NCBI GenBank assembly: GCA_964623055.1
Contig: CAZURK010000051.1
Span: 1-64,000, forward strand
From: JADHUC01 sp964623055
Lineage (GTDB): Bacteria > Planctomycetota > Planctomycetia > Pirellulales > Pirellulaceae
Direction of reading: 5' to 3'
DNA: 64,000 nucleotides
A program made the position numbers and the translations under genes. Within the stretch, counting starts at the first letter, position 1. Every line of letters starts with the position of its first letter. Under the pieces are notes generated by a model. It had not been told where the DNA came from. It made no database searches and saw nothing but the letters and a program-made list of their open reading frames with translations. This document shows positions 35,688 through 45,227 of the stretch, in pieces.

Positions 35688-35747
35688 GTAGGGACGGAGT
35701 TCCGTGTCCGTCCCCGGTACTTGGACGGATTTGGAAATCCGTCCTAC
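35688..35747. repeat. Double palindrome bounded by GTAGG and CCTAC, family D
   Basis: A first hairpin uses GGGACGGA at its left and TCCGTCCC at its right. The second, GGACGGATTT at 35723-35732 and its exact complement at 35735-35744, is separated by two bases. CCTAC ends at 35747. The minus-strand TAG stop of the next gene (35744-35746) lies inside this terminal GTAGG. Confidence 0.85.
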
Positions 35748-36259
35748 GAATCTCTCTCTGGACGGTCGTCTAGTATACGGCGAGTCGCTCTGCGGTGGAA
35801 ACCCAATGGCCCTTTGACGGCAAGCAATCTGATACGCCGCGCAAGCAAGAACACACTGGCCACTGCGCCTCCGGCGGCGTAGCCCGTCCCGGCGCCCATC
35901 ATGGGACCGATGACGACAAGAACCAGAAAGGAGCCGTCCGGCGGGCGGTGGCCAGTGGCATACATGGCAATGATGGCTATGCCCAAGCCGAAAACGAATA
36001 GGACGGCACCGGCGATAAGGGACGCTTCGCGCGGTCTCTTTCCTCTGAACACGAACATCTGTGCGATGCAAATGCCCGCTAGATACGCGGCAAGAACCCC
36101 AAAGACGATTGGCGGCAAGCCGATGGCGGCCAAGATGCCGAAAAGAACGGCGAACGAGAGGGTAACCAGTAGAAGACCGCTCACGCTGAATTGGCGAGGT
36201 ACACCCGCACATGGCTCGTCTTGTTCTTCCGGGCGATGGTCAGTGTCCCGCGACTCCAT
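35744..36259 (-). CDS. Small membrane protein of unknown function
   Basis: A 171-residue protein with about four hydrophobic segments (near residues 28-45, 50-68, 82-101 and 112-138). No family recognised. It lies 14 bases after the 784-residue membrane protein on the same strand, so the two probably form an operon. Its stop codon is provided by the terminal GTAGG of the family D palindrome, so an older 3' end may have been changed by the repeat. Confidence 0.75.
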   Translation of the reverse strand: MESRDTDHRPEEQDEPCAGVPRQFSVSGLLLVTLSFAVLFGILAAIGLPPIVFGVLAAYLAGICIAQMFVFRGKRPREASLIAGAVLFVFGLGIAIIAMYATGHRPPDGSFLVLVVIGPMMGAGTGYAAGGAVASVFLLARRIRLLAVKGPLGFHRRATRRILDDRPERDS

Positions 36260-36273
36260 AACCAGCCTCTCGC

Positions 36274-38628
36274 CTACTGATCCAGATACTGTTGATATCG
36301 ATCCATCTCTTCAGCCACGTTGGCACGAATTTCCTCCATCGCTTCCGGATCCGACCTGATTCTTACCATCGTCTCATGAAGCTTCATTTCATACTCCTCG
36401 GGCGCACGGGCGTAAGCCATATTGGCCTGATATGCCGTCTCGGCTTCTATCACGACGCCTGGCGCAACCACCAAGTACACCAGAAGCGAACACGCGGCCA
36501 GCGCTGAGGCCGACCGAGTTGCACACGCCAGCAGACCAACCAGAAACGTCCGCGTCTGCGATAGCCAGCTTTTAGAGCCGTCCTTTGCGCGATACCGGAG
36601 CCATCGGAATGTGAACCAGCAGGCGACCGCCGCCAAGGATGCACCGGGAGTCACGTAGGCGCCCCTGTGGAACAACCACTGAAGTACGGCCCACTGCCAA
36701 GACCCGTCTTCGACAGGAATCGCTCGTTTCCACGTCGAGGCGCTGAGCTCCGCCCATCCCCGAGCCGGAATCCACGAGACGCCATCTAAATAGTGGGGAC
36801 AAAGCGAAAAAGCTGCTGCTACCAACGCCGTTGCCAACGACAGCAGCACCGCGGCAGCGATGTGGGCTTTGGCCAAATCGCTGCTGCGTCGTCGCAGTTT
36901 TCGAACGTGCAAAATCCACGCGCCCAAAGACACGAAGGGTAGCAGGAGAAGAGCGAGCCAAACGACTACGGGCATCCGCAATAGTAGCAAGAGTAGGTCG
37001 TGAAATGATAACTTTGCGGCTATGTGCCAAACGGTCAGCAGTACGGCGACTACAAACTGCCACAACGTAATCGTCCCGATCAAACGCATGACTGGAAGAC
37101 GCGCGGAACCTTCCCTGAATTCCTCACAGAGCTTCACAATCCAGCGATACAGAAGGATCATCGCAACTGCGCTCGCCAGCGACAAAATCCCGCCGACGAT
37201 CCATTTCTGAAGTTCCCGACTGATCCACTCAGAAGGGACGACACCAAACAGGAAGAACGTGACACCAAATCCAATCACCCAAGCGACCACGTGTCTGAAG
37301 GGGCCGATTCCAGTTCGCTGCTCGCTACGGTTCAACCACCGTGACAAGCCACCGATGACAAGAACGAAGACCACCAAGCAGACCGTCATCTGCACGGCAG
37401 ATGACACTGCGAGCATGGGAACGGCAGCGTCGAAGCCCTTGGACCGGTTTCGCCACCATGCGTACTGCTCAGCCGCCTTGTAGAGGACCGCACGATCGGT
37501 ATATACGGCTTCGAGGCGGGATCTCAACGCCGCCAACTCGTCGGACGACAATAGGCCGGGATTCTTCTCCGCAAGTTCTTCAATCTGTGCAATACTGGCG
37601 GATTCACAGATGCTCGCGAACCATTCGGCCTGGTACGAGTTCTTTCCTGCATGGAACTGGTCGAACATGCGCGTGGTTAGGCGCAAGTTGTACAATGCTG
37701 TGGGCCAATCGCCCTTATCGCTTTCAAATCTGGCTCGAGCTTCCGCCCATCGCGCAGGCGATCTGACTAGTCTCAATGCGCGACTGTCCAACGATCGGCT
37801 GACGGCGACATGTGCGGATTCAATGCGGGACAACGACGCATGACCGACGAACTCGACCACTGCCGGTTTCGGCGATTTCCCCATCGTCAAATGTGTTTTC
37901 CCTTGTGCTCGCTCGAATCGAGCAACACCTCGCGAGAATTGTTCGTGGTCATGGATCCTGACGAGGAGACCTGCATCCTCCCAGTAGAATTCAGCACTCT
38001 CCTCCCACAACTGCAGGGCCGCCAAGTAGTCGTACAGGGCGTTGTCGCGATCGTGCTGAGCGCATTCATCGAGAGTTGCCTCCCAATCCGATAAGCGCAC
38101 TGTGTACTCGCTGCCCAACATCGGATCCCGAAACAACAGCAGAGCTCTCATCCGCCACCAATCCACGCGTTCTGGATCGATATTGGTCGCCACTGCCGCC
38201 AATTCCAGACATCGCGCGGAGCACATGGCCTCGAACTCGTCATCCTTCCGTTGAATGGCCTCCCGATCCCACTCCCCGACAAACGGCAGATTGAAAACTC
38301 GCTTCAGCGGATCGCGAGTGATCAGAAACGATCGACGGGGCGAATCGAGAACCCAGGCGGCCCCCATGGCAAGCTCGGCATTTTGCTGTCGGCTACTCAC
38401 AACGCGATCTACTTCATCGAGCCAGAACTCTGCTTGCTCGACGGGCTCGCGCTCGGTGATCGGCGTGCGTTGCCAGCCCAGTTGGCCGAGCGTCCAGTCG
38501 TGCCAATGGTTGGCGACGGTCTCCCAGCCGATCTCGGAATCGGAAGACACCCACAGAAACCGGCCGCCCAGCACGGCCACGGCGACAAGAAGAACTGCAA
38601 GTAGGATGCGGGTGGTGATGGATTTCAT
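36274..38628 (-). CDS. Large membrane protein of unknown function
   Basis: A 784-residue protein. One N-terminal membrane segment (residues ~7-27) precedes a long soluble region of about 380 residues with TPR-like helical character and many Trp, Arg and Glu residues. The second half carries about eight hydrophobic segments from residue ~412 to ~735, followed by a charged tail. I find no known catalytic motif. It might be a transporter-like or sensor protein. It is the first gene of a two-gene run. Confidence 0.78.
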   Translation of the reverse strand: MKSITTRILLAVLLVAVAVLGGRFLWVSSDSEIGWETVANHWHDWTLGQLGWQRTPITEREPVEQAEFWLDEVDRVVSSRQQNAELAMGAAWVLDSPRRSFLITRDPLKRVFNLPFVGEWDREAIQRKDDEFEAMCSARCLELAAVATNIDPERVDWWRMRALLLFRDPMLGSEYTVRLSDWEATLDECAQHDRDNALYDYLAALQLWEESAEFYWEDAGLLVRIHDHEQFSRGVARFERAQGKTHLTMGKSPKPAVVEFVGHASLSRIESAHVAVSRSLDSRALRLVRSPARWAEARARFESDKGDWPTALYNLRLTTRMFDQFHAGKNSYQAEWFASICESASIAQIEELAEKNPGLLSSDELAALRSRLEAVYTDRAVLYKAAEQYAWWRNRSKGFDAAVPMLAVSSAVQMTVCLVVFVLVIGGLSRWLNRSEQRTGIGPFRHVVAWVIGFGVTFFLFGVVPSEWISRELQKWIVGGILSLASAVAMILLYRWIVKLCEEFREGSARLPVMRLIGTITLWQFVVAVLLTVWHIAAKLSFHDLLLLLLRMPVVVWLALLLLPFVSLGAWILHVRKLRRRSSDLAKAHIAAAVLLSLATALVAAAFSLCPHYLDGVSWIPARGWAELSASTWKRAIPVEDGSWQWAVLQWLFHRGAYVTPGASLAAVACWFTFRWLRYRAKDGSKSWLSQTRTFLVGLLACATRSASALAACSLLVYLVVAPGVVIEAETAYQANMAYARAPEEYEMKLHETMVRIRSDPEAMEEIRANVAEEMDRYQQYLDQ

Positions 38629-38838
38629 CCTGGGACAACTGAATCTGAGTTCTCGTTCCTCTCCTCTTTTTTCTCGCTAGGTGAGAATCAGGACCCGGGG
38701 GTTAGTCATCTCGCTAATTGATCTTCGCCAATTGGCCCATATTATTGCCAATGAGCCTTGACTTGTGCTCCTTGGACGGTTTATACGAAGGTATGTTGGG
38801 CAGTCAATCAGGCCGCTGATTTGACCGAGGTGATCATC

Positions 38839-39738
38839 GTGGAGACTCCGACCGCAAGGACTGATACCTGGAGCATCTGGACGCCGTCGCGGGAGCAGAT
38901 CCTGTTAGTCCGGCTGGTCCTTCTTGCGACCGCTGGGTTCGTGCTGGTTCTGTCTGGTGTTTTCTTGGCTCGGCGTCTGGTCGGGGCGTTCGGGCAACCA
39001 CTGCCGTCGGAAACACTGATCGTCTTAGGGGCTGTGATGACGACGCTGGTCGCCGCCGTTCGACTTGCGTGGCGGCGCGTGTCGGGATCGAACGTGATTC
39101 CTGGGCGTCGTGAAGGGCTTCTTCTTGACGGGACTCTTTGTCTGGGGGTCTTCTGTTTGGCGGCGTCCCTGTCGGTGCGGGGCACGGAGGTTGCGCCATT
39201 GGTGGTTTTCTGGTGCCTTCTCGTCGCAGGTGAGCTAATCGGTTGGTCGACCTACTACCGTCGTATTGCTGGCCATATCCGAGCACGCGGCAGGAACAGA
39301 CGCCGACACGAGCACACGCCATCGACGAGCGACGGACCGGCGCGCGAGCTTACGGCTGCGATTAACGGGACTAGGGGACTTGAAGAGCCGGCCGAAGACG
39401 ACGGATTTGAACTGCTGTCTCCGAGCGTATCGCAACGGATCACGCGGGGCAGAGAGGAAAACGGCGTGGAAGCTGTGTTTGGGGTCGTGCGGTGCGATTT
39501 TGCGGTGGGCCAGCGGCAGCAGAACCTCCATATTTCCTTCTGTCCGCCGCTGGAACGCATTCCCGAGCTTACGACGGATCAGATCGACGGTCCCATGGTG
39601 AAGATCAAACCGTCAATGATCGAAGTGTTCGGCGCAGGGTTGGAGGTCAAGCTACCGGCGCCTTGCAGCGAACCAATGAGCGTGCAGGTTCAGTTCTACG
39701 CTTGCGAGAAACCGGACGACGCCCGCCCACCGGCCTGA
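38839..39738 (+). CDS. Membrane protein of unknown function
   Basis: About 299 residues if it starts at the GTG at 38839, which is preceded by GAGG at good spacing; an ATG at 38758 in the same frame lacks one. There are about four hydrophobic segments (residues ~25-140), a basic stretch (RARGRNRRRHEH), then a cytoplasmic domain of ~110 residues with VVRCDFAVGQRQQNLHISFCPP. The last part is a compact beta-rich piece that I do not recognise. It has no clear partner. Confidence 0.75.
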   Translation: METPTARTDTWSIWTPSREQILLVRLVLLATAGFVLVLSGVFLARRLVGAFGQPLPSETLIVLGAVMTTLVAAVRLAWRRVSGSNVIPGRREGLLLDGTLCLGVFCLAASLSVRGTEVAPLVVFWCLLVAGELIGWSTYYRRIAGHIRARGRNRRRHEHTPSTSDGPARELTAAINGTRGLEEPAEDDGFELLSPSVSQRITRGREENGVEAVFGVVRCDFAVGQRQQNLHISFCPPLERIPELTTDQIDGPMVKIKPSMIEVFGAGLEVKLPAPCSEPMSVQVQFYACEKPDDARPPA

Positions 39739-39949
39739 CTCGGCGAGCCCGGCCATAGAACACGGCTTCGAGATCGGGCCCACACGCCGCCCGGGCGTCT
39801 TGCCAGGCACTCTGTAGTGGCGACTGCGATGTGTCGCCGTCCGTGACCAAACCGGCCTCGGCGAATAGCTGGACGATGTACGGATCTGCCCAGGGCAGTA
39901 GGTCAACGCGCCCGTCGGCGATGGAACGGCAGCAGGACTGATCAGCCAT
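39647..39949 (-). CDS. Possible small protein overlapping the neighbour's 3' end
   Basis: About 100 residues from the ATG at 39949, which has GGAG six bases upstream. The first half (CCRSIADGRVDLLPWADPYIVQLFAEAG) reads like a small helical protein, but the last third overlaps the end of the converging gene by 92 bases and is Arg-rich. It may be a real small gene with a read-through end or no gene at all. Confidence 0.35.
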   Translation of the reverse strand: MADQSCCRSIADGRVDLLPWADPYIVQLFAEAGLVTDGDTSQSPLQSAWQDARAACGPDLEAVFYGRARRVRPVGGRRPVSRKRRTEPARSLVRCKAPVA

Positions 39950-40201
39950 GGTGAACTCCATTTCGGCGAGGAGAAGGGCAAAGAGGTGACTTCGGCTACA
40001 TGGCAACTGAAGAACTGCCACCGAAATACGCAACTGCGATGCCAAAACGATTCCGCAGGATCCGACACGCGGCCGTCATCGACCGTAACCACTTGACATG
40101 AAAAGCTTTATGACAATAGCACGCGATGCCATCTGTCGCGTGAGAACGCTGCAGGCCCTTCGAGCGACGTGAACATCTGGGCATTTGACGTGCCCGGATC
40201 T

Positions 40202-40831
40202 TCAACCAATCGGTAATAGCTTGGGCCGAGAGATCTTCACACCGAAGACCCTGCCGTGGCGAGCGTGCAACTGGGCAAAATTGGATTCGAGAAACTCGTA
40301 CAGATGCCGTGGTGGAGAATCTGCCAGCCAGTCTCGCGCCAGACGGTCCATTTCGGCATCGTACTGCTTCTGCGAGTGAGTGTGGGCGTAGCAGCGCCCG
40401 TCGTGTCGCCGCAGGTCGCCGTCAAAATCTGGACTGACGTGCCACAATTCGTGAAACACTGTGATCAGCTTGTCATGGAAGCCGAGGTTCATGAAACGCG
40501 GCAGATAGAATGTGAGTATGTACAGGTACTCGCGGCCGCGCTGATCGTATAGCCGCTGGACCGAGTAGTCCTGGCCATGTCGACGGCAAGTAAGGGCGCC
40601 GCCTTCGAATCGCATAGGGGTCAACGCTGCGTGCAGTCCGTAGGACGTGAGTTTGCGCGTTTGGGCAAAAGACACGGCCACGCGATCCAGGTCGACGTGT
40701 GCGAACTGCGGTGTGCGAGTGACGATATCCTCGCAAAGTCGCCGCATGTGCACCGTGAAGCTGAAACCGGCAGGCTGGCGCCGGTGCCGAAGGCCACGGG
40801 CAGAAGACCTTCCATGTGCATGGCCACCCAT
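40202..40831 (-). CDS. Putative metallopeptidase with HELWH motif
   Basis: A protein of up to 209 residues with the zinc motif HELWH in FHELWHVSPDFDGDLRRHDG, followed by further His and Asp residues that may be ligands. The pattern resembles phage-type putative metallopeptidases. The true start may be later (FSFTVHMRRLCEDIV region, ATG 28 codons in), because the first 27 residues are Arg/His-rich and not conserved-looking. It lies between a small orphan gene and rplQ, and no role is known. Confidence 0.72.
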   Translation of the reverse strand: MGGHAHGRSSARGLRHRRQPAGFSFTVHMRRLCEDIVTRTPQFAHVDLDRVAVSFAQTRKLTSYGLHAALTPMRFEGGALTCRRHGQDYSVQRLYDQRGREYLYILTFYLPRFMNLGFHDKLITVFHELWHVSPDFDGDLRRHDGRCYAHTHSQKQYDAEMDRLARDWLADSPPRHLYEFLESNFAQLHARHGRVFGVKISRPKLLPIG

Positions 40832-40869
40832 CGCGAGTCCTTGCGCAAAGGATCACGGATGAAACGAGG

Positions 40870-41616
40870 CTACTCGTCCGCGTTCTCTTCTTCCCCCGAA
40901 TCCTCTTCGGGCGATTCTTCGCCGGATGCCTCCGTGTCCGGCGTTTCCGATTCCGGCGTATCCGACTCTGGGGCTTCTTCGTCGGCGCCGCCTTCCTCTT
41001 CCGCCTCGGCGGCTTCGTCTTTGGCGTCCGGCGCAGCGTCTTTCTCGTCTCCCTCGAACTTCGGTTTCTCGCTTTCCTGCTTCACGCGATCGTGGACGCC
41101 GACAAACTCGAGGATCGCCTGCTGACCTGCGTCACCCAACCGCGGTTTGGCCAGCCGAACGATGCGCGTGTAGCCACCCTCACGGTCCTCGAAACGTACA
41201 GCAATATCGTCGAAAAGCACCTGCACGGCCTGTTTGTCGCCGATCAGTTGCAGCACGCGTCTGCGAGCAGCAATAGCGGGGGCAAGGGCATTGTTCCACT
41301 GCTCCCATTCGTCGCTGCTGCGCCACTCCCTCCACCGATCGGACCCGCGTTTGGCATCGGTGGCGAACTCCTCGGCTTCCGATTCATGCTTCAACGACCG
41401 GCGAGCGATGGTGATACACTTCTCCACCAGCGGCCGCACCTCCTTGGCCTTGTGGAGGGTCGTGACGATGCGGCCTTTTACCTTGGGAATGTTCTCGTCG
41501 ATGTCCGGGTCCGTGTCGCGCTCGGTCAGGAACAGAGCGCTGGCCAAATTACGCAACATGGCCTTTCGATGGCTTGGGCTTCGGCCAAGAACGCGTCCTC
41601 GTCTTCTGTGTCTCAT
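40870..41616 (-). CDS. rplQ: Ribosomal protein L17 with acidic extension
   Basis: L17 of the large ribosomal subunit, encoded last in the cluster. The N-terminal part matches the family: MRHRRRGRVLGRSPSHRKAMLRNLASAL and the later GGYTRIVRLAKPRLGDAGQQA. At 248 residues it is about twice as long as the common 116-130 form. There is an insertion around residues 75-110 (DAKRGSDRWREWRSSDEWEQW) and a C-terminal ~70-residue tail made mostly of Glu, Asp, Ala and Ser. Tails of this kind are variable and likely disordered. Confidence 0.95.
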   Translation of the reverse strand: MRHRRRGRVLGRSPSHRKAMLRNLASALFLTERDTDPDIDENIPKVKGRIVTTLHKAKEVRPLVEKCITIARRSLKHESEAEEFATDAKRGSDRWREWRSSDEWEQWNNALAPAIAARRRVLQLIGDKQAVQVLFDDIAVRFEDREGGYTRIVRLAKPRLGDAGQQAILEFVGVHDRVKQESEKPKFEGDEKDAAPDAKDEAAEAEEEGGADEEAPESDTPESETPDTEASGEESPEEDSGEEENADE

Positions 41617-41628
41617 GATCGTGTTCTT

Positions 41629-42627
41629 CTAATGGATCAGGGTCGACGGCGGAGGCGGAAGCCTCATACCAAGATGCAAACCAAGTTCGGTCAACTTGGC
41701 GCCCACCTCGTTCAACGTCGTCTCACCGAAATTTCGAACTTCCAGCAGTTGATCCTCGTTTCTTTGCACCAGATCGCGTACCGTATTAATGTTCTCCGAC
41801 TCCAGGCAATTCATGGCCCGAACGGATAGCTTCAGTTCCGCCAGACTCATGTTCAGCTTGGATTCCAGAACGGCATCCACACCGCCACCGCCTGTGCGGG
41901 GCGGCGCCGTAACGCGGGGGCCCAATTCGTTGTACTGCACAAACGGGTTCATGTGCTTGCGGAAGATCTTGGCGGACTCCACCAAGGCCATTTCCGGGTT
42001 CACCGAACCGTTCGTCCAGATCTCGAGGGTCAGCTTGTCATAGTTCGTTTTCTGACCCACACGAGTCTCTTCCACTTCGTAACGAACCCGCGTCACCGGG
42101 CTGTATACGGCGTCGATGGGAATAATGCCGATCTCGTGGTCCGCAGAACTGTGCTCGGAAGCCGGCACGTATCCGCGACCGTTCTCGACAACCATTTCCA
42201 TCATGAACGGAACGCTGTCAGTCAACGTCGCCAGGACATGATCTCTGTTGATGACCTCGACATCCATGTCCGTCTGGACGTCGCCGCCCGCAACGACACC
42301 CGTCTCGTTCTTCTCCACGGTAATCACTCTGGTGGACTCGCTGTGGTTCTTGACCACCAGCGACTTCACATTCAGAACGATATCCGTGACGTCCTCCAAC
42401 ACGCCCGGGATCGTCGTGAACTCGTGCTGAGCGCCGCGAATCTTGATTTGCGTGACCGCGCTGCCCATCAAGCTGGAAAGCAGGATGCGACGAAGGCTGT
42501 TGCCGATGGTCACGCCGAAGCCGCGTTCAAACGGCTCGCCCGTGAACTTGCCGTAAGTGGACGTCAGCGTATCGGCATCGCAAGTCACAACGCTAGGCAA
42601 TTCGAGTCCACGCCAGCGAATATGCAT
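41629..42627 (-). CDS. rpoA: RNA polymerase alpha subunit
   Basis: A 332-residue subunit that nucleates core polymerase assembly. The N-terminal domain shows GFGVTIGNSLRRILLSSLMG near residue 40 and TPNPE-like NPEMALVESAKIFRKHMNPF. The C-terminal domain (about 255-320) has the MNCLESENINTVRDLVQRNEDQLL helix pair that contacts UP elements and activators. The ATG at 42627 has a perfect AGGAGG upstream, which rules out the longer frame to 42903. rpsK is 77 bases upstream and rpsD is absent between them. Confidence 0.97.
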   Translation of the reverse strand: MHIRWRGLELPSVVTCDADTLTSTYGKFTGEPFERGFGVTIGNSLRRILLSSLMGSAVTQIKIRGAQHEFTTIPGVLEDVTDIVLNVKSLVVKNHSESTRVITVEKNETGVVAGGDVQTDMDVEVINRDHVLATLTDSVPFMMEMVVENGRGYVPASEHSSADHEIGIIPIDAVYSPVTRVRYEVEETRVGQKTNYDKLTLEIWTNGSVNPEMALVESAKIFRKHMNPFVQYNELGPRVTAPPRTGGGGVDAVLESKLNMSLAELKLSVRAMNCLESENINTVRDLVQRNEDQLLEVRNFGETTLNEVGAKLTELGLHLGMRLPPPPSTLIH

Positions 42628-42704
42628 TTGGACCTCCTTCAGTGAGTCGTACCGGGCCTCTAGAAGTGCGACCGTAGTGGGCCGTGCGAAACAAGTGCTG
42701 CTTG

Positions 42705-43085
42705 TCACACGCGACGCTTTTTTCTGGGACGGCAGCCGTTGTGGGGAATAGGAGTGCAGTCCTCGATCGACCTCACCGTCAAGCCAGCAGATTGCAGCGC
42801 CGTGATGGCGCTTTCGCGGCCCGAGCCCGGTCCCTTGACGTGCACTTCGATCTCTTTGACGCCGAACTTCGCCGCTTTCTCCGCGGCCTGCTGCGCAGCG
42901 CATTGGCCCGCAAAAGGCGTGCTTTTGCGGCTGCCCTTAAAGCCACAAGTGCCGGCGCTCGACCAACACAGAGTATCGCCCTTCGTGTCCGTGATCGTCA
43001 CTGTCGTGTTGTTGAAGGTTGCGTGGATATGGGCGATAGCGACCGTAACGTTGCGACGAGGTTTGCGTTTCTTGCTCTTGGCCAC
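42705..43085 (-). CDS. rpsK: Ribosomal protein S11
   Basis: A 126-residue small-subunit protein of the platform. Signature residues are VAIAHIHATFNNTTVTITD and the C-terminal GCRPRKKRRV. Its usual downstream partner rpsD is not present; the next gene is rpoA. Confidence 0.97.
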   Translation of the reverse strand: MAKSKKRKPRRNVTVAIAHIHATFNNTTVTITDTKGDTLCWSSAGTCGFKGSRKSTPFAGQCAAQQAAEKAAKFGVKEIEVHVKGPGSGRESAITALQSAGLTVRSIEDCTPIPHNGCRPRKKRRV

Positions 43086-43160
43086 CGCCAGTCTACTCCT
43101 CTATTACAGAATTTTCGTGTGTCCAAATCGGCCTGAGAATATGGCGACAATCTGAATCGC

Positions 43161-43544
43161 CTACCGTAAATCCTTAACGCCCTTCTTGCCTGCCACTGTC
43201 TTCTTCGGGCCTTTGCGCGTCCGCGCGTTTGTCCGTGTCCTTTGCCCTCGCACCGGCAGTCCCAAGCGGTGGCGAATCCCTCGGTAGCACTTGATATCGC
43301 GCAGACGGTTGACGTTCTGCTGCACTTGACGACGAAGCGGACCTTCGACGACGTAGTCTCGTTCCAGCAGCGCCGCCAAACGACTCAACTCGTCATCGGC
43401 TAGTTCGCGCGCCTTCCTTCGTGGGTCGATCCCTGCCTTGTGGCACAGCGAGCGTGATGTTTTCGGGCCAACGCCGTACAGGTACGTCAGCGAGACGGCC
43501 GCTGGCTTGTCGTTCGGTATGTCAACACCCAAAAGACGAGGCAT
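43161..43544 (-). CDS. rpsM: Ribosomal protein S13
   Basis: A 127-residue small-subunit head protein. It has the N-terminal GVDIPNDKPAAVSLTYLYGVG and the C-terminal GLPVRGQRTRTNARTRKGP, both diagnostic. It lies between rpmJ and rpsK as in most bacteria. Confidence 0.97.
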   Translation of the reverse strand: MPRLLGVDIPNDKPAAVSLTYLYGVGPKTSRSLCHKAGIDPRRKARELADDELSRLAALLERDYVVEGPLRRQVQQNVNRLRDIKCYRGIRHRLGLPVRGQRTRTNARTRKGPKKTVAGKKGVKDLR

Positions 43545-43563
43545 GAGCAGAATATCCTCTTTA

Positions 43564-43677
43564 CTAACCTTGACGTTGCTTGTGACGCGGATTGGTGCAA
43601 ATCACGTAAACTCGCCCCTTGCGGCGAACGATCTTACAATTCTCGCATATCCGTTTAACGCTCGCCCGCACTTTCAT
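43564..43677 (-). CDS. rpmJ: Ribosomal protein L36
   Basis: A 37-residue large-subunit protein, found by reading the gap between rpsM and secY. The translation begins MKVRASVKRICENCK and ends NPRHKQRQG. The Cys11, Cys14, Cys27 and His32 zinc ligands are all present, so it is the zinc-containing C+ form. A stop (TAG) ends it at 43564. No infA gene lies next to it. Confidence 0.95.
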   Translation of the reverse strand: MKVRASVKRICENCKIVRRKGRVYVICTNPRHKQRQG

Positions 43678-43752
43678 CGTTCGTCTCCCAGCGAGTCCAG
43701 ATAAACATTGCAGTATAGGGTTACAGAGGCGGCTTCTACAAGGGGAGGCAAG

Positions 43753-45123
43753 TTAGCCCTCCAATAGCCCGCGATAGTTGCGCATCACCAAGTGGCTGTC
43801 TATCTTCTGCACCAAGTCAAACGCGACACTAACCGCAATGAGCAATCCAGTGCCCCCGTAAAATGCTGCTATCGAGAAACTCACACCCAGGGAACCGGAT
43901 ATTATGGTCGGAATAATGGCGACCAACGCAAGGAAGCCGGCACCAACGTAGGTAATTCGCACCATCACCTTTTCCAGGTAGTCGGCAGTGCGCCGGCCAG
44001 GGCGATAACCCGGGATGAACGTGCCGTAGTCCTTTAGGTTTTCCGACATCTCCTTTGGATTGAAGGTGATCGCCGTCCAAAAGTAGCAGAAGAAATAGAT
44101 CAAGATTACGTACATCAGGTTGTAGACGAACGAAGTGCCCCCCCCGAAGATGTCTCCCAAGCGGGCAAACGTGTTCGCTGCACCCGAGAAGATATTGCCC
44201 AACATGCCGAACAGCATGGCCGGCAGCATCAGAAGACTGCTGGCGAAGATGATCGGCATGACGCCCGCCTGGTTCACTCGCAACGGAAGATACTGCCGAG
44301 TTCCGCCGTACACGCGCCGACCGCGGACGTGTTTGGCGCTCTGCGTCGGAATTCGCCGCTGCCCCAGCGTGATGAAGACCACGCCGGCGACCACTGCAAC
44401 GAACAACACGGCCAAGATGATCAATGTTTCCACGCCAATCTTGCTGGCGCCCATCCCAACCAACTCCAATTCGGCATCCCTGATCAGTTCGCCAAGCGCA
44501 CTAGGCATTCGCGCCAGAATGCCGGCCATGATCAACAGACTGATGCCGTTACCAATACCGAATTCGTCGATCTGCTCGCCCAGCCACATCAGGAAAATCG
44601 TACCGCAGGTCATTGTCATGACAGCCGTAATCTGCCAGCCGAATGACATACTACCTTCCGTCAGAAAACTCCGATCGATCAGACCCTCTTCGCTGCCTCC
44701 GGTCTGCGCCATCAAGTACAGTTTGACGTAGAACCAGCTTTGTACCAGGCATAGCACTACCGTTAGGTAGCGCGTGTATTCGTTGATCTTCTTTCGCCCG
44801 GTTTCGCCCTCCTTCTTCAAATCCTCAATCGGCTTCCAGACGCTTCCCAGCAACTGGAAAATGATCGAAGCAGATATGTAGGGCATGATCCCCAAACCGA
44901 AGATTGTAGCCTGACGGAGATTGCTGGCGCTAAACACGGACACGCGCTCTATGAAGTTGGCCATTCCCCCCTCTTGGGCAGTGGACCGCTGCATCACTTC
45001 TTGATTGATGATGGGCAGGGGAATGTGCCATCCGACCCGGTAGATAGCCAGGAACATGAGCGTCAAGAAGATCTTCTGGCGCAATTCGGGAATCGTGAAG
45101 ACGACGCGAAGCTTCTCCCACAT
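43753..45123 (-). CDS. secY: Preprotein translocase SecY
   Basis: A 456-residue integral membrane channel of the Sec system with about ten transmembrane segments. It shows the N-terminal GWHIPLP plug region, GLGIMPYISASIIFQLL, and the late cytoplasmic GTFIPGYRPGRRTADYLE loop. Length is normal. It sits between rplO and rpmJ; adk, map and infA, which often follow secY, are absent. Confidence 0.97.
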   Translation of the reverse strand: MWEKLRVVFTIPELRQKIFLTLMFLAIYRVGWHIPLPIINQEVMQRSTAQEGGMANFIERVSVFSASNLRQATIFGLGIMPYISASIIFQLLGSVWKPIEDLKKEGETGRKKINEYTRYLTVVLCLVQSWFYVKLYLMAQTGGSEEGLIDRSFLTEGSMSFGWQITAVMTMTCGTIFLMWLGEQIDEFGIGNGISLLIMAGILARMPSALGELIRDAELELVGMGASKIGVETLIILAVLFVAVVAGVVFITLGQRRIPTQSAKHVRGRRVYGGTRQYLPLRVNQAGVMPIIFASSLLMLPAMLFGMLGNIFSGAANTFARLGDIFGGGTSFVYNLMYVILIYFFCYFWTAITFNPKEMSENLKDYGTFIPGYRPGRRTADYLEKVMVRITYVGAGFLALVAIIPTIISGSLGVSFSIAAFYGGTGLLIAVSVAFDLVQKIDSHLVMRNYRGLLEG

Positions 45124-45227
45124 GGCTTAGATCCGTCCTTTCCTGTCCCATTGTCGCGTGACCATAGACGCGAGACACATAGAGTCGTCAGATGCCTATT
45201 CGGCCTTGGCCGTCCGTGCCATGCCCC

